Shown piece after piece: positions 37,840 through 48,360 of a stretch of DNA of 64,000 nucleotides. The translations under genes and the position numbers were made by a program. The DNA comes from Nigrospora sphaerica (lineage: Eukaryota > Ascomycota > Sordariomycetes > Amphisphaeriales > Apiosporaceae): contig JAGVVL010000002.1 of NCBI GenBank assembly GCA_018287875.1, forward strand, positions 8,680,001 to 8,744,000. The letters run 5' to 3'. Each line of letters opens with the position of its first letter. The first letter of the stretch is position 1. A model generated the notes under the pieces. It was not told the origin of the DNA, ran no database searches, and worked only from the letters and a program-made list of their open reading frames with translations.

Positions 37840-39347
37840 TCACAGGTCATCATACAAATCATCGATGAGGTCGTGCGGAAGAATGGCGCCGGGATGCACA
37901 TGACCGCAGTTCTCGCACATCATGCCACCCTCGTCCTCCTCGTCTTCGTCGAGGAGATCGTACATCAAAGCCTCGTCCTCGACTTCCTCCCAGGGCAATC
38001 CGCTGACACGATCAAAGAGCTCCCACTCCCTGCGGGGTTCGTCAATACGGACCGGCACGCGCTTCCAGATGGTACGGCACGACATGTACTCCGACTTAGG
38101 CGGATCGCCCACCTCGGCGGGCGCGGGTGGAAACTCGTCAAAGTAGCCGGGATGATCGTCGTGATGATGGTGATCGACGCCCACGACCGGTCGCATTGCT
38201 CGTACCACCTTCTTGCGGAACAAGGACCCGTTCTTGAGCTGGCGGAGGCCGCCTTTCTGCAGCGCCACAAACGAGGGCGGATGGTTAATCATGAGACCGT
38301 CATCCTTGAGCAGGCCACTGAGCTCGGTGGCTGTCCGTGCGCCCGTGTCATCGGTCGGAAGCCCGGTGACAATCAGCTCGTTTAGTGAACAGCCGAGATG
38401 GTGCGATGCAACATCGTGGAGCTGTGCCGGGGGGTACTGAAGCGTGTCGACGGCGAAATTGACAAAGTCAATGCGCAACATGCCCAGGTTGGGTAGGAGT
38501 CGAGTCTGGGGCCGGGCAGGATCTTGTAAAGGGCTGTGCGGGGGCAACAAGCATTCGAGAAAATCGACCAGCTGGTACCATGAGTAGGCACGGAAGCCGC
38601 GGCGGGCCAGCGTCGGTTCCTTGGCTCTCTTGTGAACCCGCAGTTGGGGTCGGCCAGAGACGGAATGGTGATAGCCGGAAGGTAGACGGTGGGGGCGTGA
38701 CGGCTGTTCATCGTCGTAGTATCGGGCAATGATGCGCAGAGTAGCCTCTTGAACTTGGCGGCGGTAGAACAGATCGACCTCACTAAACTGCTTGAGAGCT
38801 TGGACGGAGGTAAAGAGGAAGGTGTTGTTGCTCCAGAGAAACCTGGTGCCCTCGGCATGGTAGGCCTTGCAGGTGACAAGGAAGTGAATGGCGATCTGGT
38901 GGCCGCGGGTTCTCTCCACCGTCGTAAGGTTCTCCCGTTTGGTTGCGCAGAGCGGGTCTATGATGGGGGAGGGACTCGTCAGGGCATAAGACAGGATCTT
39001 TAGCATGAGCTCGGCGGGGAGGTAGGGCATGGAAGCAGTAGAGAAGGAGCTTCGCAGCTGGCGACCCAACCTCGGGTTGGGGGGGTGGGCATATTTGCTG
39101 GGCCATGAGATGTTGTTTTCGCGCAAAAGCGTCTTGAGGGCGAGATTCTCGTTCTGGAGCTCCCGGTTCTTGACACGGAGCGGGTGGTTGTAGTATTCCT
39201 CGGCCTGGTCGACCTGATCACGAACCTCCCAAGCTTGATCCTGGGCGAGGTGTCAGCGAGTACGAACGCAATGGCCGGGTGGACTGGCGAGGAAGTGTTG
39301 TATGGCCTACCATGTTGTGTTGTGGAATGCTTGGCACTAACGCTCAT
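37840..39347 (-). CDS. Coiled-coil plus F-box-like protein, function unknown
   Basis: Main exon (minus) 39240..37840. It opens with a heptad-like segment (AWEVRDQVDQAEEYYN then RVKNRELQNENLALKTLL) resembling the leucine-zipper half of a bZIP protein but without a basic region. An F-box-like stretch follows (MPYLPAELMLKILSYALTSP). The C-terminus is acidic and contains a His-run (DHHHHDDH) and a CENCGH motif. The start is ambiguous. Either exon 1 is just the ATG at 39313-39311 joined to the CCCAG acceptor (467 residues), or ATG 39347 starts an exon ending at 39311 that joins an AAG acceptor, with exon 2 from 39233 (476 residues, MSVSAKHSTTQH-AWEV). Other splice choices break the frame. A role in transcription or ubiquitylation is only suggested by these motifs. 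Confidence 0.7.
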
Positions 39348-42112
39348 GATCGAGCGTCACCAGTGCCGCCGAGGTGGGCGAGGGTAACGAGGAGGGGCGC
39401 CCGGACGGCGAGGCTGACGAAGTCGCGCACACAGAAGATACGGGGCCAGATCGGGTCGCAAGGACGTCGACGGCGATGGGGAATTGGGGGTTGCCACGCC
39501 GGGCAAGCGCAAATGCTGCGGTGATGGGTGCGATGGCTGGCTGGTGTTGAGGGCGCAGGGGAATGGTGAAATTGGCTTCGGCCTGTTGGGTGCCGGGGTG
39601 CTCGGTATTTGTTTGGACAGCAGAGCCTATGATGCGAAAATGCACGGTTCAGCCAGCCGATGGTTGGACAGGCGGTGGTGGGAGCTGGTCTGCGCTCGTC
39701 GGGTCTAGGCTGATGTGATGTGGATTGGAATGGACGTGCGAGAATTGTTGGTGCCGAGAGTGGGAACGCGCTTCCAGCTTCGCGACGCCAGGGCCTTTAT
39801 CGTCGGCAAGAAGTGACGATCTGTGGCTTTCCCGCAGCCCGGGCTGGGATAACGGGCAGACGGGGAGGCCGGGCGGGAAACTGTGATGCAGACAGAGGGA
39901 AGAGTTAGGGTGATGAGGGATATTTTGGGAGATAGGTGCAACGGCCCCAGGACGGGTTCATGGGTGGTCGTGTTGGGATGGGATGGGCTCCAAGGTGAGG
40001 GGAAGGGATGGGGTGGGAAGCTTTCCAGGATAGGATGAATGCGACGGGAATTGGGGACCCCATGCGACGCGATGGGCCGCCGCAGATGGTCTCAGTCTCA
40101 GTCATCCGCCAATTCATCCAGTACCGGGGCAACCTGCAGAGGTACAACTGCCGTCAACCATGATAGCAGGGCTCTTGGGTAGTTTCAGTGCTAGCTTTTA
40201 CCTACGGAGAAGTACGCAAAGTACTTCTTAATCAAAACATACCTATGGGAAGTACATCTGGATTAACGCTCTTCACCCGGGATTGGGGGTCCAGGGCCCA
40301 TCACCCGCTGAAGGTTCCGACCCATCAGGCGACTGACGGGGCACACCCACGCCTACGAAAGTCTGGCCATCTGGATACCCTGGGGCTCGGCTGATTGGAT
40401 CCCTTACGGCAATTGCGACCTCAGTGCGCACCTCTTCCTCCGGCCCTTGCTGGCCCATCAGCATCCATCATTGCTCGCGACTACCCGTACTGACGCAGAG
40501 TCGATCGATCCGATGGGACCTTCTTCCCAACATTCGCGCTCAACCCACAGATGCATCCATCTATCATCGATGCCCGTATGAAGGAGAAGCCTCATAGTCA
40601 TGAATTCGGGCAGTTAGAAAAGATTAGTGGTGTCCAGCTCAACAGCAACCAAGCACGGAGGCCTGGGGCAAACAGCAGCAGCAACAACCATCATTGGCCC
40701 TCCGCCCTCCGGCCGAGAGTTATCCGCCAAGGCTCCTCCCCGTTTGGCCATCGTCATCCCCACCAACACCCTGTGGCCGAGGGTGCCGGGGGGTGCCTAG
40801 CTTGAGGTAGCAATACCTATATGGGTATTTTCAAGGGATCTTGCGTTAACAGATGTACCTATGCGCCTACATTTGCCATGTCAGGGCTCCTTGGCGCTCG
40901 TTTGCCCGGCTCCGCTCGTGCTTTGCTGAGTCGTAGCGAAACGCCGCTGCGTCTTTGTCTCGTCGGCCTCTTGCACTTCGTTTTGAAGGATGGAAGCCGC
41001 CGGCCCGAGCGGATGCCATCATTACTCGCCATCTGGCAGCAGACCCTCCCTCGGTCTTGCTCAGGCTGGCTTTTGTTTTGGTATCGTTAATTGGGAGTTG
41101 GCAGCTGAAGCGCACCCTCCTATGAACCAGCGGACGTGGTACTCTCCATACCCCTGTTTGCACTTCAGGAGGCACCCGGCATCTTCAATATAGTCAGGTG
41201 CATAGCGGCCTAGCCGTTCCGCCGGTATCCCATCCCATGGTGGTCGTTTGGCATTGGCCGGAGGGGGCGGGCAGCGGCAGGACAGCATGGACGAGCAAAG
41301 ATTACCACCTACTCCGAGTTCCAGCGTTGGGGGCCGTCCGGGCCTTCCCCGCCTTCTGGACTGTGAGCATTGGATGGGAAGTAAGGGAAGTAAGCGAATT
41401 AAAGATATCAGTAAACCCTCTCTCTAGAGGCTTCACACTGACGAGGGTGCTGACGGGCCCGCAAAGTGGCAGTCAATGCGCGGGGTCTCCATCCTCACGC
41501 AACAAACATGACATCGTTGCGATTCCCGTCCTTGAGGGCTGCCACACAATCGATAGTGGCCAGTCAGGGCTTTCTCCATGACCCTTGCTGCGTCAGGGGA
41601 AAACCAACTGGTCGATCCTGGCCTTCTCGATCGCTGCCCCACTAGCCTCTAGAACACGGAAACCCCCGTGCCAACTTGGCTGATTTTGGCCGCATCTACG
41701 GCGACTGGTTGGGCGACTTCCCGCTCCAGCGCCGTGACAGCTTCGTTAGGCCAAACAGGCACATAAACTACCGGGGCGTTTCCTATCCTCCTACCTCCGT
41801 CAACACTGAAGTGGCACGGGAAGGCAGAGGGCAAACAGAAACCAGCGTCCGCCCTTGGGCAGGTCGACTTTCGTTGGGGGAGGGCTTGCTTTCAATGGGC
41901 CGCTGCCGCTCGTTCTGACGTCACCATGCCCATGCCGTGAGACTCCATCTCCCGATTTCTATGATGAAATCACAGCGAATGCGGCTGCGATCGAGGGGCC
42001 GCCCGGCAGGCACTACGTAAAGCCTTGAGGGGCCGCTCGCCGGAAGGGGCCTGTCGCAGGCGCGCCTCTGTTCCCATCCATCGAGCCATTCCCCCGGTTG
42101 ACCTGGAATAAA
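39348..42112. other. Divergent intergenic region
   Basis: 2.8 kb between the coiled-coil/F-box-like gene and the BLI-3-like gene. A perfect 8-bp inverted repeat occurs at 40208-40228. Open frames of 60-130 codons have no family signature. No gene supported. Confidence 0.45.
40208..40228. repeat. Small perfect hairpin
   Basis: AGAAGTAC, five bases, then GTACTTCT. It could be a protein-binding palindrome; its function is unknown. Confidence 0.55.
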
Positions 42113-42986
42113 ATGCTGAGGTCCCCTCGCCTGAGAGCGCTTGTGCAACGTTCACCATTCTCATCCCATACCACCACTACTACTGCCTCTTCGCTACGTA
42201 CCAGACTTGCCGCGTCTGCTCCCAGCCTCCGGACCAATTCCCCCCCCCGATCATACTTCCATACCACTCCCACCATGTCGACCTTCTCCAACGCAAACAC
42301 CGGCGGCAAGCCCGCTGACCCCTACACGGCGGCCAACAAGGACACGGCCAGCCTCGAGGAGAAGATGAAGGCGCTGGACAACTTCACCAGCTACTGCAAG
42401 TATGGCATGATGACTACCCGTGATCCTGTCTCCGAGAAACTGGTGTCCAGATGCATGGCCATTGCCTCCAAGGTACGTGTTTGACAAGCCAGCTACAATG
42501 GGACCCCTCGTCACTCATAGCGGGCAAGGGACATCGCATGCACAGCAATTCGTGCTAATCATACTACAGGAGACAAATGGTACCGACTACCTCTTCTTCA
42601 CCAACACCGAGAGCCACAAGACGGACGAGCTGAAGAACGACCCCCACGTCAACATCTCCTTCCTGGACTCCACGGGCCAGTGGGCGTCGGTTTCGGGTGT
42701 CGCTTCCATCGAGACGGACCGAGGCTTGGTGAAGAAGCACTACAGCCCCTCCCTCAAGGCGTGGATGGGCGACCTCGGCGACGGCACCCACGACGGGTCC
42801 GAGAACGACCCCCGCATTGGTGTCATTCGCGTCAAGACGGTGACCGCCACGTACGCCGTGAATGACAAGACCTTCCTGGGCCGCATGGCCGAGATTGCCA
42901 AGGGCACCGTCACAGGCGAGACGGCTTCGGTTAACAAATTGCGTGAGATCAGCGAGGCTGAGATCCAGCAGTGGCGGTCGCAGTAG
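42113..42986 (+). CDS. BLI-3-like FMN-binding split-barrel protein
   Basis: Exons 42113..42472 and 42570..42986 (97-bp intron GTACGT...TACAG) give 258 residues. The C-terminal ~170 residues are a pyridoxamine-oxidase-like split barrel: CKYGMMTTRDPVSEKLVSRCMA, then DYLFFTNTESHKTDELKNDP and NISFLDSTGQWASVSG (long runs shortened). This matches the general-stress-protein-26 group, including the blue-light-induced BLI-3 of Neurospora. The first ~54 residues are Arg/Ser-rich with RSYFHTTP, a typical fungal mitochondrial presequence. A second in-frame ATG at 42275 has an ideal CCACC context and would give the family's usual cytosolic length. Which start is used, and light regulation, are not shown by the sequence. 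The gene is convergent with DPH5, 111 bp apart. Confidence 0.85.
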
Positions 42987-43097
42987 TGCCGGGACCAGTG
43001 TGATATAATGGCGAAGATGAGCATACGGCGTGTACTGGCGTAATAGGTCACCTTGGAGGATGCGCGAGCATGGGTTGACGAGCGAAATGCCACTTTA

Positions 43098-44043
43098 CTA
43101 TTGCTTTCCGTAATGCTCGTTCCAAAGTGCATCCCACGTCTCCTTGTTGATGGCGAACTCGCGTGCAAAGTCCCTCTCCAGCTCGTGCGCTCGCCTTCCC
43201 AGCAGGACCATGCTGTGCAACGGCGGGCCCAGGGCGTCGTCGGCGTCGCACAGCTCCTTCAGCGTGCCAGCAACGAAGGTCTCATCCTTGCCGCCCACGC
43301 GGGCGGCGCCGATGGCCAGGCTGTCGGGCCCGTAGACGCCCTCCTTCTTCTCCTCCTCGATTTCGAGCATCTGACTGGCACACTGACCCACGGTCATGTA
43401 GCGCGGGGGCTGGAAGACGCGGCGGCCGCGGGCCATGTCCTCGAGGCTCTGCTCCTTGACCTTGATGTCGAGCAGCAACAGGGTGTGCAGACCAATCTGG
43501 CGGTTCTCGCGCACGCGGTCGTAGAAGGAGGCCGGCCGCCAGTTGTCGGTGAAGAAAACCATGCTGACCGTCTGGCCGAAGTTGTACAGCTGCAGCCCGC
43601 ACGCACCGATGGCGCTCATGATGGACGCATTGGGCACGCTGCCCACGCGGATGCCCAGCTCGCGCGCCCGCAGCACCAGGTCCGTGTGCGTCGTCGCCCC
43701 AAACGGGTCGCCCACCACTAGGAACGCCACGTCCTCCGTCTGCGCGTCCCGCAGGATCTCGTCGCTGTTGGACTCGACCATCTCGCGGTCTGCGATCGTG
43801 ATCGACCGCCCGTAGTACGCTTCCTATTTGGAGGGGAGGCCCTGGGTCAGCGCTTGTGGCGACAACGCGAGGAAGAGGGGGAAAGGGGAGAGGGGAGGGG
43901 GCGCGTACCAGGACGCTCTGGTCCACAAGCAGGATGCTGGTGTAGGCCTCGAGGTAGACGCGCGACGCCTTCTTGACGACCTCGAGGCCCTTGACCGTGA
44001 TGTCGGTCTCGTCCGAGAGACCCAGACCTACGAGGTACAGCAT
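43098..44043 (-). CDS. DPH5: Diphthine methyl ester synthase (DPH5)
   Basis: Family role: SAM-dependent methylation of the modified histidine of elongation factor 2, on the way to diphthamide. Exons (minus) 44043..43909 and 43823..43098, 85-bp intron, give 286 residues, as in other fungi. [20 protein letters not shown] opens the tetrapyrrole-methylase fold. [15 protein letters not shown] and [17 protein letters not shown] carry the SAM-binding and dimer features of DPH5. The intron joins DQSVL to [16 protein letters not shown], conserved in the family. It shares a 412-bp divergent promoter with SNU23, and both act in basic gene expression. Confidence 0.95.
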
Positions 44044-44455
44044 CTTGACGGGTTGGCTTGGGTGGTGATCGATCAGGGATCGCGGGCAGTAGAAGGGTGC
44101 GATGCGATCTGAAAGAAATTTTGGAGGGGCAATTTAGGTGACAGTAGAAACCATGGAGGGGTAGCTTGGGCACCCAGGAACAGCCGGAATGGGCGGTACC
44201 TGTCCAGCTAAGGACTCACCCTGGGCCAACAAGTACCCGTAGCCATTGTCAACCCAAGGCCAGTTCTAGGCCCGTTTACTTACTTCCCGTACTTCGTAAT
44301 CTAAGGTTATCCGCCTGGAGCTAGGTGCACGCAGCTAGCGCGCCTCGCTGTAGGCCTGAGCGTCTCCATGCTGCCCTTTCCGTCTCATCCATCCATCTTC
44401 CAACTCCCCCAGCAAATACCGAATCCCACCCCGCGAGTCACCCGCACCAAACAAA
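44044..44455. promoter_or_regulatory. Divergent promoter, DPH5 and SNU23
   Basis: 412 bp separates the two start codons, so this must hold both promoters. No TATA box is visible, which fits housekeeping genes. Confidence 0.6.
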
Positions 44456-45172
44456 ATGGCATCAAAAAAGGGCTCGGCCTACGGATCGGGCGTGGCGAGC
44501 GACACGGGGTTCCGTCAGAGCTGGGACTTGGACGCGGCCGCCGAGAAAGCCAAGGTGCGGGAGCAAGCCGAACGCGAGGAAGCCAAAGCGCGGTACGAGG
44601 CCAAGCTGGAGGGCAAGAAATACTACAAACCATTGACCGGCGATGAGACGATGACTTCGGCGCGCAACCGCGCTACCAACTTCAGCTCCCAGGTCGGCAA
44701 AACGATGCTGGTGCCGGGCGGCGCCGGCGTCGGCAAGCGCGGCCGCGGCGCCGGCCAGTACTGCGAGGCCTGCGACCTGACCTTCAAGGACGACCACCAG
44801 TGGCTCGACCACATCAACTCGATGCAGCATCTTCACGCCATCGGCGAGACGGGTCACGTCCGCAAGGCCAGTGCCGCCGACGTCCACACGCGCATCGACC
44901 TGCTGTGGGAGCGTATCCAGGAGGAGAAGACGAAGGCGGCTACGGGCCTGAAGGAGAGGATGGAGATACAGAAGATCGAGGACGACAAGGAGCGCGAGGC
45001 CAAGCGCCTAAAGCGCCGCGATGCGGCCGAGAAGGTCCGCCTCGAGCGAGAGAAGAGCAAGGAGGTCAAGATGGAATACGGCGAAGACGTGCGCGTCGAG
45101 GGCGAGCACGACGAGGACGACATGATGGCCATGATGGGCTTCGCCGGTGGTTTTGGGTCGTCCAAGAAATGA
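44456..45172 (+). CDS. SNU23: U4/U6.U5 tri-snRNP zinc-finger protein SNU23 (ZMAT2)
   Basis: Family role: spliceosomal B-complex protein helping U6/5' splice site placement. It is a single exon of 238 residues. TGFRQSWDLDAAAEKAKVRE (shortened in use) and YYKPLTGDETMTSARNR are signature stretches of the N-terminal part. A U1-type C2H2 finger follows: C103, C106, H119 and H125 in YCEACDLTF...DHINSMQH. The rest is a charged helical region (about 140-210) and an acidic end with MMGFAGGFGSSKK, conserved in the family. The start at 44456 is preceded by ACAAA and matches the family N-terminus. Confidence 0.95.
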   Translation: MASKKGSAYGSGVASDTGFRQSWDLDAAAEKAKVREQAEREEAKARYEAKLEGKKYYKPLTGDETMTSARNRATNFSSQVGKTMLVPGGAGVGKRGRGAGQYCEACDLTFKDDHQWLDHINSMQHLHAIGETGHVRKASAADVHTRIDLLWERIQEEKTKAATGLKERMEIQKIEDDKEREAKRLKRRDAAEKVRLEREKSKEVKMEYGEDVRVEGEHDEDDMMAMMGFAGGFGSSKK

Positions 45173-45590
45173 GCGCCGCGTTCCAGCGAGTAGGAAATGG
45201 CGACCTCGGTGCGGCTTTGGTCTTCCGCGCTGCCTCTGCATGATAGCACGTGCCACCACAAGATGTGGGCAGCCGGTATGTATTTCGTTGGATATGCACG
45301 TACTATCCCCTGCTAACCTGAATTCCCCTGAAGCTTTTCCCCGGGCCAGAGCCATGATTCCACGTGCCATACTCTATGCGCATTGTCCCGAGCTGATCCG
45401 GGACGGCGCCCGACGCTGCTGGGCGATTCCAACACGCGCACACGAGGAGCCTTCCAACACCAACTCGATCCCGCCGATGCTGGTCATTCGGTATGATCGT
45501 TCTCCCTATCCTACACGTCGTGTTGAATCACCTTCTTATATCGGTTCGTCCGACCTAACGCTCACAGGGGCACTCGTGATACCGGCACCT
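45173..45590. other. Short intergenic, convergent genes
   Basis: About 420 bp between SNU23 and the TmpA-like gene. No feature recognised. Confidence 0.5.
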
Positions 45591-47234
45591 TCATGAATCG
45601 AATATGGCGCCGTATGCCGCCACACCCCGGCTTTCAAGCCCGTACACGACCTTCTTCGTGACCTTCTGGTTAGATATAATGACCACAGCTTCGCATCGAC
45701 CCAGCGGTGTCTTCCGTTCTTCTTTTCCGGCTAACTCCAGCCCTCGATCGATTGGTTTCATGCTTTCTGAACGGCTCGCTGCCCAAATCCCACACACCAT
45801 CGCTACCAGGTCAGGCCGACCGAGCTTTCCAGTGTCGTGTATTACCGCATGCGAATCGGTCCTCAATATCGTGTCGATAACACCCTGCCCGTATGTCGGT
45901 ACTGGATTCTTGGTGCTCCAGATGATGCGCACAGGGTGATCGGGCTTTTCAACGAACAGCGAGAGGCACGGCCCGATTCCTGATCCTGTTGCGACGACAA
46001 TGACCGGGCTGAAAAGCCCCGCCACTCGAAGGACGCCGTATTGCGGCAGTCCGCGCGTCCATACCCGGGTTGGCGCAGAACGTATTATCTTTTGCGTCCA
46101 GTCACCTGCATTGGACACCAAGACACTGAAGCCCTTGTGCCGAGTAGTATTGGGCATTGCCACGATCTCGGCCTCCGGTTGTTTCCCCAAGGATGTCGCC
46201 GAAGACGCAGAGGGTGAGACAGCGGAGCCGTCTATAGATGTCCGCTCGGCGTGGACGTTTGGTATGACAGCAAAAGCGTGTGTTTCCACCAGGGGTGAGT
46301 CCGTCAGACGTACGGCCTGCCCATAGTGTACGTCTGCGTAGTCGAAATTAAGCCGGATTACATGGTCCGAGAGCGGCTCGGCTTTGACGGCACGACGGCG
46401 AAGGTGTACCCATGGGTAGACGACAAGCAGTGTGATGATGACGAGCATCCAGAAGCCGGGAGAACGGACCAGCGCCCTGGAAAGTAAGCCTGTCTCGGAA
46501 CCTTCAACAGCCAGCAGAATGGTCTGGCACCAGAACAGAATCACCACGCCCCAGCCAAGGAAGCGGTGGATCGCCTCGAACCAGTCGTGAAATCGGACCC
46601 GAAGCCGTGGGTAGGCGAAGACGAGGATTACGGCCAGAAACAAAATGGTGGCGAAGCAAAGGCCCAGAAGGGCCCCTCGAATGGTCGAGATGGCGTCTTG
46701 CCTCCAACTATCTTCCAAGATCCGCACCAGATACACCAGAAACCAGAAAGTCGCGGCGACACTGCACGCACTATGGATGCCTCCATAGGCGTAGATCATG
46801 GCGAATTGTTGGCGAAGCCATAAGGGGGCGCTCGTCGCCCGGGTGAAGACGAGGAACAGCCCGTTCACCACATGCTCGTTGCGGAAAAGCAGACTTGCCA
46901 GGACATTGCCCGTCACTGCCGTGATGCAGGTCGTTTGGGTGATTGAGCTCGTTCGTATGAGCAGGACCAGAAATACCAGGCAATTGGCAAGGAAGACGAC
47001 GGTAAAGAGCCGGCGGTACACCGAGGCGACGTTCCAGCGCAGTTGCCGGTACCATTGGGGCCCCTGCTTGTCGGGCACGGAGGGCGGGGCATCGGCGGCG
47101 CTGGGAGGCACCAGCGTGGTCGAGCTCGGGGACGGGCCCAGAGTCCTGGCCGTACTTGCAGCGCCGCCGCCGTCCGAGGGAGTCGGCACGGGTTCAGCCG
47201 TCGAGGGACTGTTGTCGTGTGTCGGGGCGGCCAT
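45591..47234 (-). CDS. TmpA-like integral membrane flavoprotein reductase
   Basis: Single exon of 547 residues. After a Pro/Ser/Thr-rich cytosolic head (about 1-55) come about six hydrophobic segments (roughly 75-300). The first includes YRRLFTVVFLANCLVFLVLL and a later one HRFLGWGVVILFWCQTILL. A ferredoxin-reductase-like part follows, with VIVVATGSGIGPCLSLF as the nucleotide-binding loop. This layout matches TmpA of Aspergillus nidulans, a membrane oxidoreductase needed for a conidiation signal, and related ferric-reductase-like proteins. The open frame reaches 47339, but those codons begin with GTG; the first ATG is 47234. Electron acceptor and any role in development here are inference. 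Confidence 0.82.
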   Translation of the reverse strand: MAAPTHDNSPSTAEPVPTPSDGGGAASTARTLGPSPSSTTLVPPSAADAPPSVPDKQGPQWYRQLRWNVASVYRRLFTVVFLANCLVFLVLLIRTSSITQTTCITAVTGNVLASLLFRNEHVVNGLFLVFTRATSAPLWLRQQFAMIYAYGGIHSACSVAATFWFLVYLVRILEDSWRQDAISTIRGALLGLCFATILFLAVILVFAYPRLRVRFHDWFEAIHRFLGWGVVILFWCQTILLAVEGSETGLLSRALVRSPGFWMLVIITLLVVYPWVHLRRRAVKAEPLSDHVIRLNFDYADVHYGQAVRLTDSPLVETHAFAVIPNVHAERTSIDGSAVSPSASSATSLGKQPEAEIVAMPNTTRHKGFSVLVSNAGDWTQKIIRSAPTRVWTRGLPQYGVLRVAGLFSPVIVVATGSGIGPCLSLFVEKPDHPVRIIWSTKNPVPTYGQGVIDTILRTDSHAVIHDTGKLGRPDLVAMVCGIWAASRSESMKPIDRGLELAGKEERKTPLGRCEAVVIISNQKVTKKVVYGLESRGVAAYGAIFDS

Positions 47235-48360
47235 CTTGGGAGGAATTTGGTCGGCGAGGATAAGGGGTTGTCGAGCGCAAAGATGCTGCTCAGCTGAGGA
47301 TACCACACCCTTTAGCCGTCCCGGGACGACGTGAATCACCTACCATGCATCCGCTGTTGGACACATGGCGGGCCCATTGATCGGCATCTCATCAGACCTC
47401 GCGGGTCCTTGCCTCGCCATGGTGCCTCTTTCCCTCTCCCTGATTAAACGAAGACATTGCTGCCCGCCCACTAACGAGTGAGGCGGCGTTGGCCCGAAGA
47501 TGTGGGCGAATCGCTCCTCTTGGCGTATCCGCCAGCAACCCCGACGAGGGCAAAGGGTTGTTCTTCATAGCCCGGCTCTTCTTGCCTCTACCCTTGCGTA
47601 CGTTGCGGACAGAGCGTCGCCGCTAATGAAGAGGGTCCAGTCCCCGTGTCGCGACGAGCCCACGCTATAGTTTCGTGGCCGTATGTCAGGGCGACTAGGT
47701 ATTGAACGCCTAGACCCTTTTGGACCGCGCAACGACGGGGGGGCAGGCAAGATTTATTGCCCGCCGGCAGCAACCCACAGTTGCTCTATCGGCCCAATAC
47801 CCCAAGCGCAAAACCGATCGCCGGCAAGGGGAAGGGCGGACTGCGAACCCGCAGGCAGCCCCATCGCTTATGGGGAAAGGTCTCCACGCCGATCACCCAC
47901 TCAGGGCTGCCCGGCGCTTCAGCTCCCTCCGTTTATCCGTTATCCGCTGCCCCCTCGTGTGACAAGCCGTGTCGGCACCCTCCCCGGCCCGCCGCTCAGT
48001 CCCGACCCCTGAGGGCAATGCTTGCGGGCTGCTAATATCCCGATTTTCTTGGTCTTTTCTGTTTGGATTTTCTCTTTATCGGATACTGGTCTGTCTCTCA
48101 CCAAGCATCTCACAGACTGGCGGTTTCTCCTATACGACGAAACTTCGTCATGAATGCGGGCATCTCACTTCGAAACGATGGCTGTTATGGTTTTAAATGG
48201 ATTCATTCATCTACAAAATGTTCGCGAGTGAATTGAAACAAGGTACATGGTTGTCAATGGACAGTCTAAGAGTGTTGTTACGCTCAAGATTCTTGGCCCG
48301 CTCAACAACCCTTAGGACACGCCTACAGTTCATCGAACCAATGACCGGGGATGCGGCAGC
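47235..48360. other. Intergenic between tandem minus-strand genes
   Basis: 1.1 kb holding the TmpA-like promoter and the peroxidase 3' end. Open frames are short and overlapping. No gene or RNA is supported. Confidence 0.5.

Noticed and set aside
47235..47339. Extra 35 residues at the start of the TmpA-like frame
   Set aside because: That codon is GTG, and the first ATG is 47234.
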